Positions 1 through 6,842 are shown, counted from the stretch's first letter. The stretch: DNA of 9,068 bases from Candidatus Aenigmatarchaeota archaeon (GCA_030642125.1 DAOWOJ010000013.1:1-9068); one strand, 5' to 3'. Made by a program: numbers and translations. Notes: generated by a model from the letters alone, not told the origin.

Positions 1-1
1 A

Positions 2-1078
2 TCTAAAGTAGATGTTACAATAGGAAATCCAATAAGATCAATGTTAGTAGAAAGTTCTCCAAATTTAGAAAATGCGATAAAAAATGCAAATAATACAGTA
101 GTAGAAATTAAAATAGATGGATTTCGTGCACAAATTCACAAACACAATAATTCTATTGAAATTTTTAGCAGAAGATTAGAAAACGTAACAAAACAATTTC
201 CATATTTGGTAGAAATTGCAAAAAAAAATATAATTGCAAAAAATTGTATAATAGATGGAGAAATATTAGCAATAGATAAAAAAACAAATAAACCGCTACC
301 ATTCCAAATACTATCTAAACGAATTCATAGAAAATATGCGATAGACAAAATGGCTAAAAAGATTCCTGTGGAAATGTGCATTTTTGATATATTATACCTA
401 GAAAATAAAAATTTAATGAATGAACCACTAAAACAAAGATGGAAAAATTTAAATAAGACAATTAATCCTATTAAAAATAAATTCACACTGATTGATAGAA
501 TAATTACAAAAGATATTAAAGAAGCTGAAAAGTTCTATCATATGTGTTTAAATTCAGGACAAGAAGGAGTAATAATAAAGAATTTAGATTCAATATATAA
601 ACCTGGTAAAAGAGTTGGTTACTGGTATAAAGTAAAACCAATAATGGAAACTCTTGATCTTGTTATAACAAAAGCTTGCTGGGGCGAAGGAAAGAGAGCT
701 AACTGGTTAAGTTCTTTGACTTTATCAGCAAGAAATTATGAAACAGGAGAATTCTTAGAAACAGGAAAAATTGGAACCGGACTAAACGAAAACCAATTAA
801 AAGATGTTACAAAGAAATTGAAAAATTTGATAATAGAACAAAGTGGAAAGACTCTTAAAGTTATACCAAAGATTGTTGTCGAAATTGGATATGAAGAAAT
901 TCAAAGAAGTCCAAAATACCAAACAGGATTTGCTCTAAGATTCCCAAGATTAATAAGATTTAGAGAAGATAGAAGACCAGAAGGAATAGATACACCAAAA
1001 AGAATAGAAAAATTATTCAAAATGCAAAGAAAAGCTAGAACAGTGATAAATATGAATAAAATGTCGAACAACCAATAG
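2..1078 (+). CDS. lig: ATP-dependent DNA ligase, archaeal type (5'-truncated by window edge)
   Basis: Seals nicks in duplex DNA through a ligase-AMP intermediate, in replication and repair. The frame is open to the left edge; the residues before ATG 41 (VTIGNPIRS, then MLVE) match the linker leading into the adenylation domain, so ATG 41 is internal and the N-terminal DNA-binding domain lies outside the window. Visible motifs: motif I KIDGFR, with the AMP-accepting Lys codon at 110-112; SRRLENVT (motif III); DGE; FDILY; EGVIIK (motif IV); WYKVKP (motif V); then an OB-fold ending with motif VI-like RFPRLIRFREDRR. The 358 visible residues fit the C-terminal two thirds of a ligase of about 550-600 aa. 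The last 16 or so residues, after KLFKMQ, are a tail encoded largely inside a 36-bp direct repeat (see repeats) and may not be ancestral. It is followed after 52 bp by signal peptidase on the same strand. Confidence 0.95.
   Translation, partial: SKVDVTIGNPIRSMLVESSPNLENAIKNANNTVVEIKIDGFRAQIHKHNNSIEIFSRRLENVTKQFPYLVEIAKKNIIAKNCIIDGEILAIDKKTNKPLPFQILSKRIHRKYAIDKMAKKIPVEMCIFDILYLENKNLMNEPLKQRWKNLNKTINPIKNKFTLIDRIITKDIKEAEKFYHMCLNSGQEGVIIKNLDSIYKPGKRVGYWYKVKPIMETLDLVITKACWGEGKRANWLSSLTLSARNYETGEFLETGKIGTGLNENQLKDVTKKLKNLIIEQSGKTLKVIPKIVVEIGYEEIQRSPKYQTGFALRFPRLIRFREDRRPEGIDTPKRIEKLFKMQRKARTVINMNKMSNNQ
1026..1061 (+). repeat. 36-bp perfect direct repeat, copy 1 (inside ligase 3' end)
   Basis: Identical base for base to 1105-1140, offset 79 bp. 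It encodes the ligase residues QRKARTVINMNK and contains GTGAT-AAAT-ATG, that is, a ribosome-binding site plus start codon. Flanking bases differ on both sides (C versus A on the left, T versus A on the right). Confidence 0.95.
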
Positions 1079-1082
1079 AAAA

Positions 1083-1092
1083 TTATTTATAT
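1083..1092 (+). promoter_or_regulatory. Possible TATA box for signal peptidase/TFS
   Basis: TTATTTATAT lies about 43 nt before ATG 1131. It is the same decamer found upstream of the 5-TM gene (minus strand, 7407-7416). An archaeal TATA box about 25 nt upstream of the start site would give a leader of roughly 15-20 nt, enough for the GTGAT site at 1122-1126. AT-richness makes chance matches common. Confidence 0.35.
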
Positions 1093-1104
1093 TAGTTAGA
1101 ACAA

Positions 1105-1140
1105 AAAGAAAAGCTAGAACAGTGATAAATATGAATAAAA
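1105..1140 (+). repeat. 36-bp perfect direct repeat, copy 2 (signal peptidase translation start)
   Basis: Second copy of 1026-1061. Here the same GTGAT-AAAT-ATG block forms the ribosome-binding site and start codon (ATG 1131) of the signal peptidase gene, in the same reading phase relative to the repeat as in the ligase. Confidence 0.95.
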
Positions 1141-1580
1141 AAATTGAAAGCATTAAAAACATAACAAAAGGAAAATATGGGAATTTGATATCATTTGTTC
1201 TTTCATTTTTAATAGCATTTTCTTTTTATCAAATTATAGGAATTGCTCTAGATACTGACGTTCCTATAGTAGCAGTTAAAAGCAATTCAATGAAACCAAC
1301 ATTTTACAAAGGTGATATGTTAATAATTAGAGGTTCAGATAACTTAAATATAGGAGATATAATAGTATATTCATCAAAATTACACAGCAACCATATAGTT
1401 CATAGAATTATAATGAAAAATCAAGATGGAATGATAACTAAGGGAGACTATAATCACAAGCAAGACCCATGGATAGTTAAAAATGAAAATGTAAAAGGCA
1501 AAGTATTGTTTTCAATACCATTGCTAGGTTGGCCGAAAGTTGCACTTTCTGATGCAATAAAATTTATTAAAAAAATTTAA
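1131..1580 (+). CDS. Signal peptidase I, archaeal/ER type (S26B)
   Basis: Membrane-bound serine protease that removes signal peptides from proteins exported through Sec. Numbered from ATG 1131, an N-terminal membrane anchor spans about residues 17-38, followed by NSMKPTFYKGD with catalytic Ser53, then HIVHRI with His91 (the His that replaces the bacterial catalytic Lys in ER/archaeal enzymes), then KGDYNHKQD with Asp106 and Asp112. GKVLFSIPLLGWPK is the usual closing motif. At 149 aa it is compact, with no clear C-terminal membrane segment. A GTG at 1122 is also in frame but is better read as part of the ribosome-binding site GTGAT, four bases before the ATG. It likely forms an operon with TFS, 12 bp downstream. 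Likely local substrates are the exported proteins encoded further right, but not the lipoprotein, which needs a different peptidase. Confidence 0.9.
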   Translation: MNKKIESIKNITKGKYGNLISFVLSFLIAFSFYQIIGIALDTDVPIVAVKSNSMKPTFYKGDMLIIRGSDNLNIGDIIVYSSKLHSNHIVHRIIMKNQDGMITKGDYNHKQDPWIVKNENVKGKVLFSIPLLGWPKVALSDAIKFIKKI

Positions 1581-1588
1581 GGAGATGA
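1581..1588 (+). promoter_or_regulatory. Strong Shine-Dalgarno site for tfs
   Basis: GGAGATGA directly follows the signal peptidase stop codon and lies four bases before ATG 1593. It matches the archaeal anti-SD complement GGAGGTGA with one mismatch, and is the best ribosome-binding site in the window. Confidence 0.75.
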
Positions 1589-1592
1589 AATA

Positions 1593-1919
1593 ATGGAATT
1601 TTGTAGTTGTGGAGGATTAATGATATCAAAAAAGGATGAAAAGAATGTTTTAATCTGTAGAATTTGTGGAAAGATTAAAAAAATTAACAATGATAATGGA
1701 AATAATCCTTATAAATTAGTAGAAAAAGTTGAAAAAACTGAAGATATAATATTGGTCGATAAAAAAGATGAATTATTACCAAAAACGAAAATAATTTGCG
1801 CAGAATGCAATAATAAAGAAGCAGTTTGGTGGATTCAACAAACAAGAAGTTCTGATGAATCTCCTACAACATTTTTCAGATGCACAAAATGTCAGCATAC
1901 ATGGAGAAGTTATGATTGA
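1593..1919 (+). CDS. tfs: Transcription factor S (TFS, TFIIS/RPB9-like transcript cleavage factor)
   Basis: Binds RNA polymerase and stimulates cleavage of the nascent transcript in backtracked complexes. Two zinc ribbons are visible. The N-terminal one starts MEFCSCGGLM and closes with CRICG. The C-terminal TFIIS-type one runs from CAECNNKEAVWW to RCTKCQHTW and carries the acidic Asp-Glu pair in RSSDES that reaches into the polymerase active site. The 108-residue length is normal for archaeal TFS. Odd point: the first knuckle reads C-S-C, one residue shorter than the usual CxxC. Translation is set by a strong SD at 1581-1588. The 3' end overlaps the convergent gatE gene by 10 bp. Confidence 0.92.
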   Translation: MEFCSCGGLMISKKDEKNVLICRICGKIKKINNDNGNNPYKLVEKVEKTEDIILVDKKDELLPKTKIICAECNNKEAVWWIQQTRSSDESPTTFFRCTKCQHTWRSYD

Positions 1920-3379
1920 TTTATAATTTTATTTATTTTTTTTTTCAATCTAATTACAACCAATTTTTCATCGATTCTGGCATTTACTCTATGCATAATA
2001 GGTCCCATCAATTTTTTAAATGCCCTTTTTTCATCGTTTCCAATAATATCAGTTCTTTTTATAGCTTCTTCATCTATTATTTTATCAAGTTCTTCTAAAG
2101 ATATTTTTTTAAAATCTTTTAATAAATCTTTCAAATTTTTACCGAATGACATAGATTTCAAAATTTCTTTTGTTTTTGATTTTGGAAACTCATTGTTTCC
2201 AATTTTCTTAAAAAATTCTTTGAATTCTAGAATACTTATATTTTCTATTTTCAATTTTTCTCTTTCCAATTCCTTTAATGTACCAGTAAAACAATTAGCA
2301 ACAAATGTTGGATCAATTTTTAATTCATTGACTATACTTTCAAATAACATTGCATATTTACTATTACATATGTTTCTTGCCAGCTGATTCGATAACCCAA
2401 ACTTATCTATGAATTTTTTTTGTTTATCATATATTGTAACAGGCAATTCGATTTGTTTTATCATTCGTTTAGTAACTCTTATAGGTTTAACATCTGTTTC
2501 AATATATATTCTAGATCCACCAGACATTGGTCTAATATAAGATGTAGTATTATCATCACATGCTTTTCTGACTTCGCTGTTTATTTTCTTTCCTGTATTA
2601 ATTATTTTAAATTGCCTAGTAATCTCATTTTCTATGATATTTGGTATTGATCTAAGATCTTGCACTCCTTTTATTTCTATTTTTTCACCACATTTTATTG
2701 AAAGATTAAGATCTTGTCTTATACTTCCTATCCCAGATTTTACTTTTGTTGATTTTAGTATTGCACCAATATACTCAGCTACTTCTTTTGCCTGAACAGG
2801 ATCACGAATATCTGGCCCAGTTACTATTTCGATCAATGGGATACCTAATCTGTCTAGTCTATATACAACATATTCATTCGTTTCATTTATCTTTCTAGCC
2901 GCATCTTCTTCTAAACAAACTGAAATAATATTAATTTTTTTTCCTCTATTTTTGATATATCCATTCATTGCAATCAAAGCACTGCGCTGAAATCCTGTTG
3001 TATTTGAACCATCTAAAACCTGTTTTCTCATTATTTGAATTTCATCAACTATATCGCAATTAAATAATAAAGATATCTTCAAACCAATATCAAGCGCTTC
3101 TTGATTTATCTGATGTGGAGGTTCCTCATCTAACTCAACAAGACAATTTGTATCAAAATAAGACTCATAAACATAATATTTCCTTTTTTTTCTCTCAAAA
3201 TCAGCTACAATATCGAATTCCATTATTTCGCTTTTAACAGGTCTCAATTTTCTATTAATTTTTATATCAGGTTTATCAGATCTTAATACAGATGCACAAT
3301 TACAAAATAATTTATGTGTATCTAATTGTCTATGCACTTCTAATCCAATTTTCAATCCCAAATTTTTATAATCTATCAT
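1910..3379 (-). CDS. gatE: Glutamyl-tRNA(Gln) amidotransferase subunit E, lacking the GAD insertion
   Basis: With GatD it converts Glu-tRNA-Gln to Gln-tRNA-Gln. GatE binds the mischarged tRNA and activates the glutamyl group with ATP. Visible blocks: LGLKIGLEVHRQLDT, LFCNC, EEPPH, MRKQVLDGSNTTGFQR, CLEEDAARK, YRLDRLGIPLIEI, GIGSIRQDLN, IKGVQD (cradle domain); then DDNTTSYIRPM and SRIYIETD; then a helical region and a YqeY-like tail with FKKLMGPIMHRV. At 489 aa it is well short of the usual 620-640 aa: the AspRS-like GAD domain that normally separates IKGVQD from the IETD block is missing. I chose ATG 3379 because relatives begin a few residues before LGLK and a GAGATGG site lies 8 nt upstream. 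In-frame ATG 3391 and TTG 3406 (overlapping the gatD stop) are possible alternatives. Last gene of the taw1-gatD-gatE operon. Confidence 0.95.
   Translation of the reverse strand: MIDYKNLGLKIGLEVHRQLDTHKLFCNCASVLRSDKPDIKINRKLRPVKSEIMEFDIVADFERKKRKYYVYESYFDTNCLVELDEEPPHQINQEALDIGLKISLLFNCDIVDEIQIMRKQVLDGSNTTGFQRSALIAMNGYIKNRGKKINIISVCLEEDAARKINETNEYVVYRLDRLGIPLIEIVTGPDIRDPVQAKEVAEYIGAILKSTKVKSGIGSIRQDLNLSIKCGEKIEIKGVQDLRSIPNIIENEITRQFKIINTGKKINSEVRKACDDNTTSYIRPMSGGSRIYIETDVKPIRVTKRMIKQIELPVTIYDKQKKFIDKFGLSNQLARNICNSKYAMLFESIVNELKIDPTFVANCFTGTLKELEREKLKIENISILEFKEFFKKIGNNEFPKSKTKEILKSMSFGKNLKDLLKDFKKISLEELDKIIDEEAIKRTDIIGNDEKRAFKKLMGPIMHRVNARIDEKLVVIRLKKKINKIINQS
1936..1945 (+). terminator. Oligo-T transcription terminator of the plus-strand operon
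   Basis: A run of ten T starts 17 nt after the tfs stop codon, preceded by more T-rich sequence. Archaeal RNA polymerase terminates at U-tracts. On the other strand the same bases encode the run of lysines near the GatE C-terminus, so the terminator is embedded in the convergent gene. Confidence 0.55.
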
Positions 3380-3402
3380 ACAACATTCCATCTCAATACA
3401 AT

Positions 3403-4728
3403 TCAATACAAAAATGTTCTCATATTCACATGATCAATAAACTCATTAGCATAGTTTTTCATCATATTATTTTTAATTTCATCTAAATCAGAAAATTGAG
3501 CTAATATCCATTTTAATTTCACGTAAGCAACCTCAGAGAGTATATTTTTACATGATATAACTCCGATATCACATAAATATCTACCAGTAGAATAAACATT
3601 CATATTGACAGTACCATATATAGTCTGACTTGTCATAATTACGACACATCCAATTTTAATAAGTTCTTTTAATTTTTTAAAAGCATTTTTTGGCAAATGA
3701 CCAAGCCCTGTTCCTTCTATTATCAATCCTCTATATTTTTCATGTATATAATATTTCAAAATATCAAAATCAAAATCAGGACTTACTTTTATCAAACCAA
3801 CTTTTTTTTCAAAACCATTAATTAATTTAAGTTTTTTATTATAGTTTCTTATATTATAACTTTTATCTAAAAATTCTATTTTATTATTTAACCAAACCTT
3901 TGCACATGGCAATGAATTTATTGGTCTGAATGCATTTCTACTACTTGAATGCATTTTTCTTGTTCTGCATCCAGAATTTATTAAACAAAAATCATCATTT
4001 ATTGTTCCATGCATACAAATACCAACATCTCCAAAATTCGTGTTAGCAATAAAATTTGCGGCGCAAATCAAATTCATTCCTGCATCACAACTACCTCTAT
4101 CAACAGATCTCTGTGCACCAACTAATAAAACAGGTATAGGAAGATCTCTAAGCATAAAACTCAGTGCAGCAGCCGTATAATGCATTGTATCTGTACCATG
4201 CATTATTATTATACCATCTACTCCATTTTTAATTTCTTTTGATATCTGATTTGATATCAATTTCCAATGTTCAGATGTCATGTTTTCAGAAAATACATCA
4301 AACAATTTTTTATAACTAAAATTCGCAATACAATGTAACTCAGGAATATTTTCTAGAATATCTTCTGGCGACAAACTAGGAGATACAGCTCCAGTTCTAT
4401 AATCTATTCTAGACGCTATAGTACCTCCACAACCAAGTATAGAAATATTACATCCAGAAATTTTTTGTATTTTTTTTATATTATTTTGTTTTTTTAAATT
4501 ATGACCTGTTCTTATTTTCTCTATTTTAATATTATTAAGAAGTTCTAACCCAAAATTATATCCATTATTTAATTTTAATATAACACAAGAACTACTATTC
4601 AACTTTGTATGCGGCATCAAAATTCCACGATAAACTCTATTTTCTGTAGTTATTTTTATTTCATCGCCAATGCATATTTCATGTTCACTCAAAACTTTTT
4701 TTATTTTTTTTGAATAATTCTCTAACAT
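3403..4728 (-). CDS. gatD: Glutamyl-tRNA(Gln) amidotransferase subunit D (asparaginase-like)
   Basis: Supplies ammonia to GatE by hydrolysing glutamine (or asparagine). An N-terminal small beta-barrel (about residues 15-75, GDEIKITTENRVYRGILMP) precedes the L-asparaginase-like domain (from about residue 93). Catalytic residues are all in place: Thr103 in GCGGTIAS, Thr179-Asp180 in MHGTDTMHYTA, and Lys258 in RTRKMHSSSRNAFRPIN, each shifted only slightly from the known Methanothermobacter positions. GAQRSVDRGSCDAGMNL and IIEGTGLGHLP are further family blocks. The 441 aa length is normal. The start codon overlaps the end of taw1 by 7 bp (ATGTTAG), suggesting translational coupling. Its presence with gatE marks the genome as archaeal and implies an indirect Gln-tRNA pathway needing a non-discriminating GluRS. 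Confidence 0.97.
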   Translation of the reverse strand: MLENYSKKIKKVLSEHEICIGDEIKITTENRVYRGILMPHTKLNSSSCVILKLNNGYNFGLELLNNIKIEKIRTGHNLKKQNNIKKIQKISGCNISILGCGGTIASRIDYRTGAVSPSLSPEDILENIPELHCIANFSYKKLFDVFSENMTSEHWKLISNQISKEIKNGVDGIIIMHGTDTMHYTAAALSFMLRDLPIPVLLVGAQRSVDRGSCDAGMNLICAANFIANTNFGDVGICMHGTINDDFCLINSGCRTRKMHSSSRNAFRPINSLPCAKVWLNNKIEFLDKSYNIRNYNKKLKLINGFEKKVGLIKVSPDFDFDILKYYIHEKYRGLIIEGTGLGHLPKNAFKKLKELIKIGCVVIMTSQTIYGTVNMNVYSTGRYLCDIGVISCKNILSEVAYVKLKWILAQFSDLDEIKNNMMKNYANEFIDHVNMRTFLY

Positions 4729-5663
4729 GATATCAAAGCATCCTTTTTATTCCAATTTACTCCACATAAAACAACTTTACTAGATTCAGATTCATTTAGA
4801 ACTCGAAAACCAATTTCATCTGAAAAATTTCTTATATCACTCATTTGTGGAACGTTATTTCTTTCTAATTTACTTCTAGACATACCTAAAAATGAATAAG
4901 CTTTTATCTCCAAGAAATTTGGATTAGCATTTTCTATTAATTTTGCATATGTTTTCGAGTCATGCATATTAAAATCTTTAATAGAAGTTAATCTAATACA
5001 TGTTCTTGTATCTAAAGAACTCAATAAATTCAATGTTTGCATCAATTTTTCCCAATTATCTTTTGTTTTTGGTACACAAAGATCATTATATATTTTTTGA
5101 TTAGAAGCTGCCAAAGTAACATATAGCTGTGTTGGTAAATGAGTAATATTTTCAATCTTTTCTGGTAATGTTCCGTTCGTTACAATAAATGTAGTGAACC
5201 CCTTTTTATGAAATTCATGAACAAGCTCACCGATATCATCATATAACATAGGTTCACCAGATAAAGATATTGCTACATGTTTAGGAATCATTGCATTTTT
5301 TACCATTTCCTTGTTAGTTGACTGAAGACTTGTTATCAATTTTTTTTGAGCCTCTATCATTCCAGTAACTAGATCTTTAGGATCATCCATTTTTTTTGTT
5401 GAAATATCATCAGAAACATAGTCATGAATATCGTTTGATCTAATTCTCCAACAAAATTTACATGAATTATTGCAAAACATTGTACATGGAGTGCATTGTA
5501 AGCATTTAGAACTATCTATTCCATAAAATTTTTGTTTATAACAAAAACGTTCAGCATTACTTTTTATTGATTCTTTTGTCCAATAACAAAGCTTTACAGA
5601 ACCATACTTTCCAACTATTGCATATCTTTGTCTTACTAATATACTTTCAATACTTATTGACAT
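4722..5663 (-). CDS. taw1: tRNA 4-demethylwyosine synthase (Taw1/TYW1), radical SAM
   Basis: Converts N1-methylguanosine-37 of tRNA-Phe plus pyruvate to the tricyclic 4-demethylwyosine. The radical SAM cluster motif CNNSCKFC uses Cys64, Cys68 and Cys71. The second [4Fe-4S] cluster ligands typical of this family fit Cys26 (VKLCYWTK), Cys41 (RFCYKQKFYGI) and Cys54 (SSKCLQC). Other family blocks: RQRYAIVGKYGSVKLC, HVAISLSGEPMLYDD, GFTTFIVTNGT, LPTQLYVTLAA, TRTCIRLTSIKDFNMH, EIKAYSFLGMSR. The 313 aa length, with no flavodoxin domain, is the archaeal form. Odd point: Cys57 and Cys60 are extra cysteines between the two cluster motifs, where relatives have Met-Thr-Pro and a non-Cys residue. First gene of the operon with gatD and gatE; it has its own TATA-like box and no Shine-Dalgarno. 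Confidence 0.96.
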   Translation of the reverse strand: MSISIESILVRQRYAIVGKYGSVKLCYWTKESIKSNAERFCYKQKFYGIDSSKCLQCTPCTMFCNNSCKFCWRIRSNDIHDYVSDDISTKKMDDPKDLVTGMIEAQKKLITSLQSTNKEMVKNAMIPKHVAISLSGEPMLYDDIGELVHEFHKKGFTTFIVTNGTLPEKIENITHLPTQLYVTLAASNQKIYNDLCVPKTKDNWEKLMQTLNLLSSLDTRTCIRLTSIKDFNMHDSKTYAKLIENANPNFLEIKAYSFLGMSRSKLERNNVPQMSDIRNFSDEIGFRVLNESESSKVVLCGVNWNKKDALISC

Positions 5664-5682
5664 AACTATTTTTTTGTTATAA

Positions 5683-5691
5683 ATATATAAA
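5683..5691 (-). promoter_or_regulatory. TATA box of the taw1-gatD-gatE operon (leaderless arrangement)
   Basis: TTTATATAT is centred about 24 nt upstream of ATG 5663, in the 34-bp gap after the lipoprotein gene. No Shine-Dalgarno is present (AAAAAAATAGTT precedes ATG). This spacing would put the transcription start at or next to the ATG. Confidence 0.55.
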
Positions 5692-5697
5692 AATTAT

Positions 5698-6816
5698 TCA
5701 GCCCCTTGCGCTCAAACGAGTTTCAATATTTTCGAAATATCCATATCTTGCAAAAGCAGATATCTTATATTTAGTTTCTCCTGTAACTTCACTATTAATT
5801 CTTACTTCACAAGGTATTTGATATTCTCCTTTTAACAAATGAATAGACGTTCCACCAATCAAATTAGAACAACTGCCATTAACAAATTCCATATTTCCAG
5901 GTAATGTAACTTTAAATTGATCAATAAAATTCATTTTATTTTTAACGCATTTCACATCACTAACAGAATAATTACAAGGAGAAAAACTTCCAACATTTTC
6001 TATTTTAAATGTAATCAAAAATGTATCACCAACATCTGATATTTTAACTGGTTGTGATGCATCTACACTTATTCTTATTGGAGAATCTGAACTAGTTACA
6101 ACAGGGGAATAATAGTCAACACTACCACCTTTTTCTTCTATTGCAGCAACATCTTCTTCTGGAATAGCAACTATTTCAAAATGTGCTTTTGTATCATAAT
6201 TATAATAAACTCTTGCTTTAGCAGTATAATCTTCTTTGACATATTTTTCCAATATCGGAGCTTGTATTCTCCAAGATACACTTGCTTGTTCACCTTCTAT
6301 GTTCAAATCTGGTTTAGCATATCTCATTTTATTAGAAACATGTTTTACATTGCTTTTACATTCTGAAACTATTCTCTTGCAATCCTTTGCCCTCGCTTTG
6401 CAATCTTTGTAAACTGACTTACATTCGTTTTCACAATCCCTATCATCATCACATATTTCTTTGCATCTATCTCTTTGTTCATCGCACATGTCTATTATAT
6501 TTTTTTTACATTGTCTTTCAGTAAAACAACTTGTCTTCCATTCAAATGACATTGTTCCAGTTTGTGGAGAATATAATTTAGCCTTTACATTAGTAGCATT
6601 ATTACCACCAACATTTTTAACTGTTAATTTTAATGCAGTTTCTGATCCACTATGAACTTCTACAGGCGATGCATAGAAATCTTTTACAACTAATCCATTG
6701 TTACCAGTATCATCACTTTTCCATGGAGCAGAAACACTGCCTCCACCAGGCAATGTGCATCCAGATGCAAAAATAACCATTGAACACATTATTATAATCA
6801 AAATGTTTTTATTCAT
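5698..6816 (-). CDS. Predicted lipoprotein with CARDB-like Ig domains and a Cys-rich helical insert
   Basis: No specific function recognised. The N-terminus is a lipoprotein signal: a hydrophobic stretch (residues 5-17) ending in FASGC, with Cys20 the likely lipidated residue. Then: a Gly/Ser-rich linker; an Ig-like domain of CARDB type (LVVKDFYASPVEVHSGSET, LKLTVKNVGG) from about residue 41; a charged segment, residues 97-153, with ten cysteines (97, 103, 111, 118, 122, 128, 132, 139, 146, 153); resumption of beta-strands (SVSWRIQAP, AKARVYYNYDTK); and a second Ig-like domain (residues 247-366; FLITFKIENVGSFSPCNYS) with four more cysteines in two local pairs (281/290, 316/336). It is likely an extracellular, membrane-anchored, disulfide-bonded protein. 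It starts 26 bp after the 5-TM gene and is probably co-transcribed with it. A role in adhesion or in scaffolding other envelope proteins is possible but unproven. Confidence 0.85.
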   Translation of the reverse strand: MNKNILIIIMCSMVIFASGCTLPGGGSVSAPWKSDDTGNNGLVVKDFYASPVEVHSGSETALKLTVKNVGGNNATNVKAKLYSPQTGTMSFEWKTSCFTERQCKKNIIDMCDEQRDRCKEICDDDRDCENECKSVYKDCKARAKDCKRIVSECKSNVKHVSNKMRYAKPDLNIEGEQASVSWRIQAPILEKYVKEDYTAKARVYYNYDTKAHFEIVAIPEEDVAAIEEKGGSVDYYSPVVTSSDSPIRISVDASQPVKISDVGDTFLITFKIENVGSFSPCNYSVSDVKCVKNKMNFIDQFKVTLPGNMEFVNGSCSNLIGGTSIHLLKGEYQIPCEVRINSEVTGETKYKISAFARYGYFENIETRLSARG

Positions 6817-6842
6817 TCTATATATTCCTCATATTATTTTTA

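Noticed and set aside
41..43. ATG 41 as the true start of the ligase gene
   Set aside because: The frame stays open to the window edge with ligase-like residues upstream, and the catalytic Lys would be only 24 residues from the start, with the DNA-binding domain missing.
1122..1130. GTG 1122 as the signal peptidase start
   Set aside because: The GTG is part of a GTGAT ribosome-binding site four bases before ATG 1131, and only three residues would be gained.
1916..2650. Several open frames of 60-76 codons on the plus strand opposite gatE
   Set aside because: They lie wholly antisense to a well-conserved gene; their products are Phe/Tyr/Ile/Ser-rich low-complexity sequences expected from reading A-rich archaeal coding DNA backwards.
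3380..3406. TTG 3406 or ATG 3391 as the gatE start
   Set aside because: The family normally begins a few residues before LGLKIGLEVH, matching ATG 3379; the extra residues (MNCIEMECC) are not family-like. Not fully excluded, since TTG 3406 would overlap the gatD stop.
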